Of a stretch of 64,000 nucleotides of DNA, positions 1 to 9,161 are shown piece after piece. This DNA is from Chloroflexota bacterium (GTDB lineage: Bacteria; Chloroflexota; Anaerolineae; UBA4142): positions 1 to 64,000 of the forward strand of contig JACQYF010000005.1 in NCBI GenBank assembly GCA_016208315.1. Direction: 5' to 3'. Both the position numbers and the translations under genes were made by a program. The notes under the pieces are model-generated. The model was given only the letters and a program-made list of their open reading frames with translations. It searched no databases and was not told the origin of the DNA. Numbering within the stretch: position 1 is the stretch's first letter; each line of letters starts with the position of its first letter.

Positions 1-1389
1 CGTATTCCATTTGGCGATATTGTGAGCGCTTACACTCCCAATGCGCGACAAGCAGCCGCCAACGTACACGTCATTTCCACTGACTCCAATCGCAGAGATG
101 GTACCCTCGATGCCGTTGTCCGCGCTGTTCCCAACCGCAAACCAGGAACTGCTCATCCAACGTGCGAGGTTATTTACCGGTGTATCCCCTGCGCGAGTGA
201 ACAAACCGCCGGCGTACAAACCCGTTCCGCCTAACGCAATTGCGTTTACTGTTGGGCAGCCGGACTCGTTGCTGATTACGCCTCCGACAGCATTCCAATT
301 GATGCCGTCCCACACGGCAATGCCATTATTGATTCCACCCGCTTGGAAGGTTCCACTGACGTAGACACTGGTTCCGCTCACTACAATGCTGGAGACACCG
401 TTTGAACCGCAATAGCCGCCGGCGCTTACGCCACTGCCTAGAGGCAGCCAATTGTTTCCGTCCCACACGGCAACGTTGTTTGCGCTAACTCCGCCGGCCG
501 TATCGAAGAATCCCGCAACGTAAACATTGTTTCCGCTCACCGCAATCGCCGAGACATGAGGAGAATAGTAGGTCTGACTACCGAAACTAACTCCACTGCC
601 CAACGCCGACCAACCAACGCCATCGAACTTGGCAATGTAATTAACGTCAATCCCACTGGCTGAAGTGAAGTAACCGCCGACGTAAACATTGCTTCCGCTG
701 ACTGCGATCGCGGCAACTGAAATCATTCCGCTTTTGCATTGGTAGCAATAACCTCCACCGAAGACGCCTTCTCCTGCGCCCAATCCTGACCAGGTGTGAG
801 TGAGCGCATTCCATTTGGCGATGCTGTGCGCGCTCACGCCTCCGGCAGTTGTAAAATAGCCGCCTACGAAGACGTCATTTCCACTCACCGCAATGGCATA
901 CACCGCGCCGTCCACTCCGGCGCCCAACGCCGACCAACTGCTGCCGTTCCACACGGCAATCGAACTCGCAGGAATACCGCCCGCCGATGTAAATATGCCG
1001 CCCACGTAGACATCGCTTCCGTTGACGGCAATGGCGTAGACCGATGGCGAGCAATACGATACCCCACAGCCCACCCCCTCTCCGAGCGCAGACCAATTGC
1101 TCCCATTCCATTTGGCGATTCGATTTACTACGATATTGTCGGCGTTGGCAAAGTTGCCCCCTACGTACACGTTGCTCCCGCTCACCGCGATCGCGTTGAC
1201 CTGTCCACTCACTCCGCGCGTTGTGAATCGGTCGTCCCAATAAATGTCGTCCGGGACGGGAGCTTGGGTGGTCAGCCCGGACGCTTCTGCCTCCTTACGC
1301 ACAGATTCTTGCGCCGATGCCCGTTGAGCGACGATCACGACCAACACACAAGCAACGATTAGAATGCGGAGCCAGTACGTGCGTCGCAT
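1..1389 (-). CDS. Secreted beta-propeller-like repeat protein, 3' end beyond window start (partial)
   Basis: Read on the minus strand from ATG at 1389: MRRTYWLRILIVACVLVVIVAQRASAQ (signal peptide), then repeats of the type VYAIAVSGNDVFVGGYFTTAGGVSAHSIAKWNGSSWSALG. Open to position 1; not in the ORF track because no stop lies in the window. Confidence 0.85.
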   Translation of the reverse strand, partial: MRRTYWLRILIVACVLVVIVAQRASAQESVRKEAEASGLTTQAPVPDDIYWDDRFTTRGVSGQVNAIAVSGSNVYVGGNFANADNIVVNRIAKWNGSNWSALGEGVGCGVSYCSPSVYAIAVNGSDVYVGGIFTSAGGIPASSIAVWNGSSWSALGAGVDGAVYAIAVSGNDVFVGGYFTTAGGVSAHSIAKWNALTHTWSGLGAGEGVFGGGYCYQCKSGMISVAAIAVSGSNVYVGGYFTSASGIDVNYIAKFDGVGWSALGSGVSFGSQTYYSPHVSAIAVSGNNVYVAGFFDTAGGVSANNVAVWDGNNWLPLGSGVSAGGYCGSNGVSSIVVSGTSVYVSGTFQAGGINNGIAVWDGINWNAVGGVISNESGCPTVNAIALGGTGLYAGGLFTRAGDTPVNNLARWMSSSWFAVGNSADNGIEGTISAIGVSGNDVYVGGCLSRIGSVSAHNIAKWNT

Positions 1390-1527
1390 TGGAGCGCCTC
1401 CTGGATTCAAGTATGGGGCTACAGCCAGGGCCGCCGGTCACGGCGGCTGGAACGACTGTGGGAATTGGCGCAGAACAAGAAAATACGCCAATCGGAACGT
1501 GATATTCCAATTGGCGTACTCGATTTT

Positions 1528-1947
1528 CTACAAGGAGTATTCTTCCTCGAAAACTTGTTTCTCGCTCAGCATACTAATCGCCGGCTCGATACCGGTTTCG
1601 TCTCTCGCCAGCCGCTTGGCGGCATTGAAACACTTGGGCCACAATTCAGGGATGCTGTTCTTGAGACTGAGCTCGTCTTCCAGAAGGTCCGCAATTTCGA
1701 TTCTAGCATCGGTAATCGTCGCCAGCCAACTACGGGAACGCTGCTGTGGCTGAATCTTCCATTTGAGGATATGAGCCATCAACCGAGTCAATTGACTTCG
1801 GAGCGCTCTCTTGTCTGACCGTCCCAACGCTTCTATCAGCTCCTCAATGCCCTGCGTAGCATCCGCGATGTTTTGCTCGTCCAAGCTTTGTTTGACGGCC
1901 AAGGCCGTTTGGTAATGAGAAGTTTCAGATAACTTTGCCCAATCCAT
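1528..1947 (-). CDS. DUF29 family protein
   Basis: MDWAKLSETSHYQTALAVKQSLDEQNI...RSQLTRLMAHILKWKIQPQQRSRSW is typical of DUF29; start moved from 2007 to ATG 1947. Confidence 0.75.
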   Translation of the reverse strand: MDWAKLSETSHYQTALAVKQSLDEQNIADATQGIEELIEALGRSDKRALRSQLTRLMAHILKWKIQPQQRSRSWLATITDARIEIADLLEDELSLKNSIPELWPKCFNAAKRLARDETGIEPAISMLSEKQVFEEEYSL

Positions 1948-2040
1948 TGTGACTCCCTCCCCTGCATGACTGCTTGCAAAGTCAGGCACCTGATTCAAGT
2001 ATAGCACGCGCAGTTGGGCTGGTCAATCCGATTGGGCGAG

Positions 2041-2601
2041 TTATACGCGCGTCACATACGAACCATCTCGCGTGTCCACGCGCACGGTGTCGCCGACGCT
2101 GACGAAGAATGGCACCGTGATGACCACGCCGGTTTCGAGGGTCGCGGGCTTGCCGCCGCCGCTGGCCGTATCGCCCTTGAAGCCGGGCGCCGCCTCGACG
2201 ACCTTGAGATCAACCGTCGTCGGCAGTTCGACTTCAATGGGCTGCCCTTCATACGTGGACAACTCGGCGATGACATTCTCCTTGAGGAACTGCGCGCTTT
2301 CGCCGAGCAGGTCTTTCGAGAGGACGGGCTGTTCGTACGTCTCCGTATCCATGAAATGGTACATCTCGCCGTCGTTGTACAAATACTGGACGGTGTGATG
2401 GTCGAGCCGGATGTCCTGGACGCGCCCGCCGGATTGAAAATTCTTGTCAATCGTCGCGCCGGTCTTGACGTTCCGCAACTTGGTCTTGATGGTCGCGTTG
2501 CCGCGGCCCTGCTTGACGTGCTGATATTCCAACACCTTGTACAGATTGCCGTCGTCGTCAATAAACGTCGTGCCTTTTCGCAAATCTTGAACGCCGATCA
2601 T
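2041..2601 (-). CDS. efp: Elongation factor P
   Basis: Full-length EF-P sequence (MIGVQDLRKGTTFIDDDGNLYKVLEYQHVKQGRGNA...GDTASGGGKPATLETGVVITVPFFVSVGDTVRVDTRDGSYV). Confidence 0.95.
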   Translation of the reverse strand: MIGVQDLRKGTTFIDDDGNLYKVLEYQHVKQGRGNATIKTKLRNVKTGATIDKNFQSGGRVQDIRLDHHTVQYLYNDGEMYHFMDTETYEQPVLSKDLLGESAQFLKENVIAELSTYEGQPIEVELPTTVDLKVVEAAPGFKGDTASGGGKPATLETGVVITVPFFVSVGDTVRVDTRDGSYVTRV

Positions 2602-2638
2602 AAAATATCTTGCTCCTTGATGATAATTTCAGCGCGGG

Positions 2639-2667
2639 ATTATAGCGCAGAAAGGGAAAAGTATCAA
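2639..2667 (-). promoter_or_regulatory. Sigma70-type promoter for efp
   Basis: Reverse complement TTGATA-N17-TATAAT upstream of efp. Confidence 0.6.
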
Positions 2668-2674
2668 GTGAAAC

Positions 2675-2777
2675 GGGCGACCGAGGTCGCGGCAACGCAC
2701 GGCCAAGTCGGCCTTCGCCGACTAGTCAGCCGACGGAGGTCGGCTTTGCCATGCGTTGCCGCGATTTCTAATCGCCC
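2675..2777. repeat. REP/BIME-like cloverleaf palindrome, copy A
   Basis: Outer arms cgcggcaacgca/tgcgttgccgcg enclose two hairpins GTCGGC-CTTC-GCCGAC and GCCGAC-GGAG-GTCGGC. Confidence 0.85.
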
Positions 2778-3244
2778 CATCCGATGATCTCTTCGTCTCT
2801 CAGCTCTTCCAACTCCAACTCTGTCTCATCCGCGATTTCCGACTTCTCCCACTCGAGTTGCAGAGTATTGTCTCGGTGGTGTTGCTTTTGGCGCATGATA
2901 TATTCTTTGACGACCGGCACCTCAGTATACCGCAGCGTGAATGCGCCGTACGCGCCTTGCCATTTGAAGAATTCGCCCGGGGTGATTTCATGCGTCATCA
3001 GGTGCGATGACGATCCTTTGACCTCCTTGACCAGAGTCGCAACGGCAATCGTCGTGTGGAGACGGACTAGCAAATGGCTGTGATTCTCAATGCCTCCCAC
3101 GCGAATGGGCAGACATTTCAACTCACGGCACTTTTCAATCATTGCTCCGTACAGACGGCGCTCAACGTTCGGCGTAATCAACGGCAAGCGATCCCAGGTA
3201 GACCAAACACAATGCAAGTATAGTTGAGTAAACGGTTCGCGCAT
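2768..3244 (-). mobile_element. REP-associated tyrosine transposase (RAYT, Y1/IS200-like)
   Basis: MREPFTQLYLHCVWSTWDRLPLIT...GGIENHSHLLVRL...YIMRQKQHHRD: HxH (HSH) plus catalytic Tyr context of Y1_Tnp. Start placed at 3244; the upstream residues in the track are repeat-derived. Confidence 0.85.
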
Positions 3245-3260
3245 GTTTGCCTCCCGGATC

Positions 3261-3367
3261 GGGCGACCGAGGTCGCAGCAACGCATGGCAAAGCCGACCT
3301 TCGTCGGCTGGACACCGAATCGGCCTCCGCCGATTTCGCCATGGGTTGCTGCGAATTCATTCGCGCC
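3261..3367. repeat. REP/BIME-like cloverleaf palindrome, copy B
   Basis: Arms gcagcaacgcatggc/gccatgggttgctgc around AGCCGAC-CTTC-GTCGGCT and ATCGGC-CTCC-GCCGAT. Confidence 0.85.
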
Positions 3368-3373
3368 CGATCT

Positions 3374-3478
3374 TCAACCAAGGTCGCGGCAACCCATAGC
3401 AAAGCCGACCTTCGTCGGCTGGAAACCTAATCGGCGGAGGCCGATTTCGCCATGAGTTGCTGCGAATTCATTCGCCCG
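3374..3478. repeat. REP/BIME-like cloverleaf palindrome, copy C
   Basis: Near-copy of B (aaagccgaccttcgtcggctgg...atcggcggaggccgatttcgccatgagttgctgcgaattcattcgccc); overlaps the 3' end of the dinG-like gene. Confidence 0.85.
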
Positions 3479-6312
3479 TTTTGAATCCATTCTTCCGCCA
3501 CCCTCGGCAACTCCTTCAACTCTTTATCTTTGACGACTTGCACCGGCGGCAGCGAACCGAGGAACAGCCGCCCATAGTTTTTGGTGAGCACGCGCTTGTC
3601 CAGCACCACCACGATGCCGCGATCGTTCTTGCTGCGAATCAAGCGCCCAAAGCCCTGGCGAAAACGCAGCACCGCTTCCGGCACCGCGTATTGCCCGAAC
3701 GAATCGTCGAACGTCTCGCTGCGCGCCGCGAAGATCGGATCGCTCGGCACGGAAAAGGGCAAGCGCGCGATGACGAGACACGAGAGCGCCTCGCCGACCA
3801 CGTCCACGCCTTCCCAGAACGATTTCGTGCCGAGGAGCGCGGTGCGTTCTTGAGTTTTGAACGTCTCCAAAACTTGGCGGCGCGACCCGTCGAGGTTTTG
3901 CGCGATCACGATGATCGCGTCCTCTTCGAGCGGGCGCGTGATGGCGCGGTACGTGGCTTGCAGTTGCGAGTGCGACGTGAACAGCACGAGCGCGCGGCCC
4001 TGCGTCGCGCGGAGCAAATCCACGAGCGCGGCTTCAACTGCTTTTTGATAACCCGGCTGCCCCGGTTCGGGAATATCCTTTGGCACAAAGACCAGCGCGG
4101 CTTGCGCGTAATCGAACGGCGAACCCACCGTTAATTCATCCGACCAATCTCCAATCCCTAATCTCGATTTGATGTGCCCGAAACTCTTGTCCACGCACAG
4201 TGTCGCGGACGTGAGGATGGTCGCCTCTTTGCCCGCGAATAATTTCTTTTGCAGCAACTCGCCGACGTTCAGCGGAGCGGTGTGCAGCGAAATGTTGCCG
4301 GTGTTTTTGTTGATCGTCGCCCAATAAATGCCGCTTGCCGCCGGCTTGGTGACGAGCGCTTCCATTTGCTGGCGCGTTTCGCTCACGCGGCGCAGCGCGA
4401 ACGCCAACTCTGTTGCGAGGTCCGGCTGCCCCGGGATCTCGTACTCGTCCAGTTCGCTCCACGCCTTGAAAATCCTTTCGATGCCTTCCCGCACCCGCGC
4501 AAAGCGCGCCCCAAAATCATCCCACGCGATTTCGATCCCGCTCCACTCGGGCTGCGCGCGGCGCGACGCGGTCAGTCGGATTTGGCGATCGTAGCCGGTT
4601 TCCGATTCGCCGGGCAATTGCTCTTGCTGGCCGAGGAAACGGTCGAGCGTGTTGAAGAAATCGTAGACGCCGCGGAGCGCGTGATCAATGTCTTGCGCCA
4701 CATCGCCGAAAATATTCTGCGGCTCGCGGAGGATCGCGGGCGGCACATCGGAGCGGCGCAGCGCGCCCGCCAGCGTGCCGATCAAGCCGCCGCGCTCGTG
4801 CGCCAACCCGCGGAATAACGCTTCCAACGTCGAACTGGAAACGTCGAAGGAGAGTGCCTCGGTCGCACGCGCTTCGAGGTGATGCGCTTCGTCAACGACC
4901 AGATACTTGTATTCGGGCAGGACGTGATTTTCCGTCGCCATGTCCGAGAGCAAGAGCGCGTGATTGACGATGACCACGTGCGCGCTCTCGGCCTTTTCCC
5001 GCGCTCGATAGAAAAAGCATTTGTTCTCTTGCTTGAATTGGCATGATTCGGGCGAGCAGTGCTCCACGTCGCTCGACAGCCGCGACCAGACCGCGTTTTC
5101 CTCGGGCCCCATCAGGGTCAGTTCCGCGCTATCGCCCGTCGTCGTCGAAGGCAGCCATGCCAGCACTTTGGCGAGGACGCGGATTTCCGCGCTCGAGAGT
5201 TTCTCGCTGCGGCGCAGCGCGTCGAGGCGGCGGCGGCAGAGATAGTTCGCTCGACCTTTGAGCAGCGCGGCTTTGAATTCGAGATGCAAGACCTGCCGAA
5301 GGTCGGGGATGTCTTTGAGGAAAAGTTGATCTTGCAGGTTGATTGTGTTGGTCGAAATCACGACGCGGTGTTGATTCTGAACCGCCCATTGGATCGCGGG
5401 GAGCAGATAAGCCAGCGATTTTCCGATGCCGGTCCCGGCTTCAACTAACAGGAGCGCGCTATCGTTGAACGCTTCCGCGACCGCGCGCAGCACCGCGATC
5501 TGCTGGGGCCGGTGCTCGTATCCTTGAAAATGCTCGGCGAATGTGCCTTCGGGCGCTAGAAGCCGTGCGAGCGCGTCCACATCAAGTGGCTGTTGATTTA
5601 CTTTTGGTCGGAGCGGTCGTTCGGCGCGATCGCGCGAAAAGAGCAACCCGAGCGTTTCGTCGCCGACCGCGCCTTTGGCGGCGAGCTGCGCGCCGATGGT
5701 GCCGGGCGCAAACGCGGTCCGCGCCTTATCGCGCAATATATCCTGGAACGCGAATTTGAGCGGCCAATCCGATTTCTCGGTAAAGCGCGCGATCTCTTGC
5801 ACGATTTTCTGATCGAGCTTTTGGGCGCGTTCGAGCAGCGCGTGAAAGAGCCGATGCGCCAGCTTCGCATCGTCGAGTGCGCGATGGTGCGTCGCAAATT
5901 CGATGCCCAATTCGTTCGCCAGGCGCGCGAGCGAAAAGCGCGAGGCGTAAGGCATCAGGATGCACGCCAGTTCGAACGTGTCGAGCGCGGGGGGCGGCGC
6001 GGTGTAGCCCGCGCGCTGGAGAAACGCGAGGTCGGACTGGATGCTGTGGCCGACGATCGGATGCTCGCCGACAAAACGCGCGAGGGTCGGCAGCACGGAA
6101 TGGAGCGCCGGGGCGCGCTCGACTTCGGCCTGGGTGATGCCGGTGAGGCGTTCGATCTTGTGCGGGAGCGGGCGGTTGGGATTGACGAGCGAAGACCAGG
6201 CGCCGAGGACGTCGTCGTCGCGAAATTTCACCGCGCCGATTTCAAGGATCGCATCGCGCTCGGAATGCAGGCCCGTCATTTCCAGGTCGAGCGCTACGTA
6301 GACACGAGTCAT
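3427..6312 (-). CDS. dinG: DnaQ-like exonuclease fused to DinG-family ATP-dependent helicase
   Basis: N-terminal exonuclease (VALDLEMTGLHSERDAILEIGAVKF), Walker A VEAGTGIGKSLAYLLPA, DEAHHLE, C-terminal GFGRLIRSKNDRGIVVVLDKR. Confidence 0.9.
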   Translation of the reverse strand: MTRVYVALDLEMTGLHSERDAILEIGAVKFRDDDVLGAWSSLVNPNRPLPHKIERLTGITQAEVERAPALHSVLPTLARFVGEHPIVGHSIQSDLAFLQRAGYTAPPPALDTFELACILMPYASRFSLARLANELGIEFATHHRALDDAKLAHRLFHALLERAQKLDQKIVQEIARFTEKSDWPLKFAFQDILRDKARTAFAPGTIGAQLAAKGAVGDETLGLLFSRDRAERPLRPKVNQQPLDVDALARLLAPEGTFAEHFQGYEHRPQQIAVLRAVAEAFNDSALLLVEAGTGIGKSLAYLLPAIQWAVQNQHRVVISTNTINLQDQLFLKDIPDLRQVLHLEFKAALLKGRANYLCRRRLDALRRSEKLSSAEIRVLAKVLAWLPSTTTGDSAELTLMGPEENAVWSRLSSDVEHCSPESCQFKQENKCFFYRAREKAESAHVVIVNHALLLSDMATENHVLPEYKYLVVDEAHHLEARATEALSFDVSSSTLEALFRGLAHERGGLIGTLAGALRRSDVPPAILREPQNIFGDVAQDIDHALRGVYDFFNTLDRFLGQQEQLPGESETGYDRQIRLTASRRAQPEWSGIEIAWDDFGARFARVREGIERIFKAWSELDEYEIPGQPDLATELAFALRRVSETRQQMEALVTKPAASGIYWATINKNTGNISLHTAPLNVGELLQKKLFAGKEATILTSATLCVDKSFGHIKSRLGIGDWSDELTVGSPFDYAQAALVFVPKDIPEPGQPGYQKAVEAALVDLLRATQGRALVLFTSHSQLQATYRAITRPLEEDAIIVIAQNLDGSRRQVLETFKTQERTALLGTKSFWEGVDVVGEALSCLVIARLPFSVPSDPIFAARSETFDDSFGQYAVPEAVLRFRQGFGRLIRSKNDRGIVVVLDKRVLTKNYGRLFLGSLPPVQVVKDKELKELPRVAEEWIQNGRMNSQQLMAKSASAD

Positions 6313-6329
6313 GGAGGACTTTCTAGGGA

Positions 6330-6402
6330 TTGGAGATTGGAGATTGGAGATTGGAATGAGCGTACTCTAATCTCTAATCTCCAATCTCTAATTTCCAAAA
6401 CC
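6330..6402. repeat. Heptamer phrase repeat (GGATTGGAGATTGGAGATTGG / AATCTCCAATCTC inverted arms)
   Basis: Tandem AGATTGG on one side and AATCTCC on the other, forming a long imperfect inverted repeat. Confidence 0.8.
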
Positions 6403-6440
6403 ATTCTACCACGATTCAACGCAAATGCAAAGAAACCAAA

Positions 6441-6473
6441 AGACCTGGAAAGCAAACACGGCCTTCCAGGTCT
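6441..6473 (-). terminator. Intrinsic terminator after the Yip1-domain gene
   Basis: AGACCTGGAA/TTCCAGGTCT stem; T-rich tract follows on the minus strand (TTTTGGTTTCTTTG). Confidence 0.65.
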
Positions 6474-6492
6474 GCGCGCGGCAATATGCTTT

Positions 6493-7023
6493 TTAACCGA
6501 GGAAGGCCAAGAACAAGCCGAGAATCGCGCTCACGATGAGCAAGATCACGAACGCGACGATGCCGGTCAGGATGGCCTTGGTCGTGTCGAACTCGGAGGC
6601 CTCGCGGATCCCGATCACCGCGCCGATGAGGGAGAGGACGAGCGCGACAATCGTGCCAATGCACGGAACGATCGCAATCACTTGGAAGATCTGCGTAAAG
6701 CCAAAGACCCGCAGCATCTCGCCGGTGTCCGTCTTGCCGCCAAAAAACGTCTTGGAGACAAACGCGATCACCCACGCGCCAATAAGCCAACTGATGATCG
6801 CGGTGATGATCGTGCGGATGGCCGAACCGACCGGCGACCCAATGGCCGTGCCAGGGGGGAGACTGGAACTCATGGCTGCCAGCACGATAGCGCCGACGAT
6901 GCCTGAGAACAGAGCCATAACGACGACGATGATGGCCGCCTGACCGGTCGCGTTCTGGTCGTGCGCGATTTCACGGTACACGGCCGGCTTGAGGGTAATG
7001 ACACCCATTAATCGGTCTAACAT
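6493..7023 (-). CDS. Yip1 domain membrane protein
   Basis: Multi-TM protein, GIVGAIV...ISWLIGAWVIAFVSKTFFGGKTDTGEMLRVFGFTQIFQVIAIVPCIGTIVALVLSLIGAVIGI. Confidence 0.75.
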   Translation of the reverse strand: MLDRLMGVITLKPAVYREIAHDQNATGQAAIIVVVMALFSGIVGAIVLAAMSSSLPPGTAIGSPVGSAIRTIITAIISWLIGAWVIAFVSKTFFGGKTDTGEMLRVFGFTQIFQVIAIVPCIGTIVALVLSLIGAVIGIREASEFDTTKAILTGIVAFVILLIVSAILGLFLAFLG

Positions 7024-7297
7024 TGTACGATCTCCTTTCGTGGCAAAGAATAATGTGTACGCACAATGACTCTTCGCGCCACGGCGGCGCGATGCCTTGC
7101 CGATCAGACCGGTGCTGAAAAGATCATGACGTGGGCGGCATCACCTCCTCCAACAATGAGCCAATTACCCAAGGACCAAGGTCACCTCGGTGAGCCAATG
7201 AGCCAAACGTTTTCATTGATTCATTACCGGAGCGTGCAAGACTCAAATGCATGTCTAATAGCAAGAACACCGATGGTGGCAATCGGTGACGGCGCGT

Positions 7298-7675
7298 CTA
7301 GTCCTGCTTGGCCTCGGGCCCCTTTTTCTCCGCCTCGGCAATGGCGCGGCTGATCTGCTCGTTCAATGCTTTCAGCCCTTTCGCCAGCCCGCGCTCGATG
7401 TCCTCTTTCGCGCCGCTCTCTTTGAACGTCTGCGCGGCCTGCTTCACCTGCGCCGACGTCGTCTCCGCCGCGCGTTTGACGCGCTCGTCTTCCTTCGCCG
7501 TTTTGACCGCGCGGTCTATGTGGACGCTCAATTCGTTCACCGCCTGCGAGACCTGCCGCTCAAATTCCTTCGTCTGCGGATGCTCGCGTGCCACGCGGAT
7601 CGCCTCTTTGAGTTGCCGCGCCAACTCGCGCAATTCCTCTGCGAGCGTAATCTCTTGCGGTTGCTGGTCACCCAT
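7298..7675 (-). CDS. Predicted coiled-coil protein of unknown function
   Basis: Charged heptad-rich 125-aa ORF with normal codon usage; no family recognised. Confidence 0.6.
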   Translation of the reverse strand: MGDQQPQEITLAEELRELARQLKEAIRVAREHPQTKEFERQVSQAVNELSVHIDRAVKTAKEDERVKRAAETTSAQVKQAAQTFKESGAKEDIERGLAKGLKALNEQISRAIAEAEKKGPEAKQD

Positions 7676-7693
7676 ACTCCCATACCTCCTTAC

Positions 7694-8164
7694 TCAAATC
7701 TCGTGCGGCCGGCTCGCGCGGTTCTCCCATAGTTGCCGCGTCAGCCACATCTGCGCGAGGTGCTCGCTGTAGTGTTCCAGAACGTGGAGGATGGCCCAGC
7801 GCACGGTACATGAATCCTTGGGGAGTTTGCGCGTGGCATCCATATCCTCAGCCGATAGTTGCGTGAGGATTTGCTCGCTCTCCAACGCGGCCGCAGCGTA
7901 CATCGCCTTGAGCGCGCCAACGTCCGCCGCGCGCGTCCGAAACTCGGCGTCCCGATCGCGCTGGATCTTTGTCCCGCCGACCACCTCGTGCAGCCAGCGG
8001 CGCTCCGCGCCGAGCGAATGCACGGCCAGCACCGTCACCGAGTTGGCGTCAGCCGACAGCGGCTTCCAATCCAGCGCGTCCGCGTCCAGCCCGTCGAGGG
8101 CCTTGAGCATTTCCGCGCGGCGGTCTTGCAGTCGTTCGAGGTACAGTTGGACTTCTGGCAACAT
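7694..8164 (-). CDS. DinB-like protein
   Basis: MLPEVQLYLERLQDRRAEMLKALDGLDADALDWKP...WAILHVLEHYSEHLAQMWLTRQLW, DinB four-helix signature with His residues. Confidence 0.75.
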   Translation of the reverse strand: MLPEVQLYLERLQDRRAEMLKALDGLDADALDWKPLSADANSVTVLAVHSLGAERRWLHEVVGGTKIQRDRDAEFRTRAADVGALKAMYAAAALESEQILTQLSAEDMDATRKLPKDSCTVRWAILHVLEHYSEHLAQMWLTRQLWENRASRPHEI

Positions 8165-8176
8165 CACGGCCTCCAT

Positions 8177-8245
8177 GTCTCACGTCGCAAGTCTCAGATC
8201 GCAAGTTCCAACCTGAGACCTGTGACTTGGGACCTGCGACTTGTC
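8177..8245. repeat. Heptamer phrase repeat (GTCGCAAGTCTCAGATCGCAAG / ACCTGCGACTTG)
   Basis: Inverted arms of a CGCAAGT-type unit between dinB and the REC-GGDEF gene. Confidence 0.7.
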
Positions 8246-9152
8246 ACTCCATCTCCACGCGATTCTTGCCCGCTTCTTTCGCGCGGTCCAGCGCGTTCTC
8301 GCCCCGGCCCACCAACGCGAGATTCTCGGTGAGGTCGGCGCCGGTGCTGCACGCCACGCCGATACTGACCGTCACGTGCAGATCCAATTTGTCGGCGATA
8401 AAGTGATGTTGGGACACAGTCTGCAAGGTCCGGTCGGCGAGCAACTTGGCCCCTGGCTCGTCCGTCTCCGGCATGAGAATCATGAAATCTTGCGTGTCGC
8501 AGCGGCCCACCACGTCCGAAACCCGCACCAGTTTTTTGAGCACCTGGGCCATCTCGACCAGCACCATATCGCCGTACAGAATACCGTGGTCGTGGTTAAT
8601 GTCCGCGAGATTGTCCACATCTACCAACATCAGGGCGAGCGGTGATTTGTAGCGGACGCTGCGGGTTGCCTCGTAAGCGAGCCGGTGCAGTAGATAGCGG
8701 CGATTGTACAGCCGCGTCAACGGGTCGGTGATGGCAAAGAGCATCGGATCGGCGGCGGGCTGCCGCAACTCCCGGATGCGCTCTTGGGCGCGCAGGGCGG
8801 CTTTGGCGCGTGCTCGGACATCGGCGAGGTCGTAGGGCGCCGTAAGGATTTCGGTGAGCGGCAGGCGCGCTTCGCGGACGCGCCGGGCCTGCTCCTGGTT
8901 CTCCGCCAGGAAAATGATCGGCATGTGTTCGGTCGGGTCGAGCGCGCGCAAGGAGCGCGCCACGTCCAGCCCTTCCAGCCCGGACAATTCGACGCCGAGG
9001 AAAACGGCATTCGGCGACTGGTCGAGCGCCAGGTCCACGGCCTCCAGACCGTCCCGGGCCACAATCGGCGAGTGTTTTTCTTCTTTCAACGCGATGTCTA
9101 TCGCTCGCACCGTATAGTTATTGGCAGATGCGACCACAAATTTGCCGGGCAT
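8244..9152 (-). CDS. REC-GGDEF domain protein with degenerate motifs
   Basis: CheY-like domain followed by GGDEF fold (ITDPLTRLYNRRYLLHRL...VVGRCDTQDFMILMPET...VTVSIGVAC). Start ATG 9152 preceded by GGAGG. Confidence 0.85.
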   Translation of the reverse strand: MPGKFVVASANNYTVRAIDIALKEEKHSPIVARDGLEAVDLALDQSPNAVFLGVELSGLEGLDVARSLRALDPTEHMPIIFLAENQEQARRVREARLPLTEILTAPYDLADVRARAKAALRAQERIRELRQPAADPMLFAITDPLTRLYNRRYLLHRLAYEATRSVRYKSPLALMLVDVDNLADINHDHGILYGDMVLVEMAQVLKKLVRVSDVVGRCDTQDFMILMPETDEPGAKLLADRTLQTVSQHHFIADKLDLHVTVSIGVACSTGADLTENLALVGRGENALDRAKEAGKNRVEME

Positions 9153-9161
9153 ACAACCTCC

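Noticed and set aside
796-1362. 188-aa plus-strand ORF and overlapping ORFs 875-1240 (-) and 885-1106 (-)
   Set aside because: They lie opposite or out of frame to the repeat-rich beta-propeller gene; the minus-strand frame gives a signal peptide and coherent repeats.
2675-2777. Cloverleaf palindrome as a tRNA gene
   Set aside because: Folds as a two-hairpin cloverleaf but lacks tRNA A/B box consensus, anticodon arm and acceptor features; matches copies B and C instead.
5593-6906. 437-aa plus-strand ORF antisense to dinG and the Yip1 gene
   Set aside because: High-GC antisense shadow: low-complexity Arg/Asp/Glu-rich translation, no recognisable domain, spans two clear minus-strand genes.
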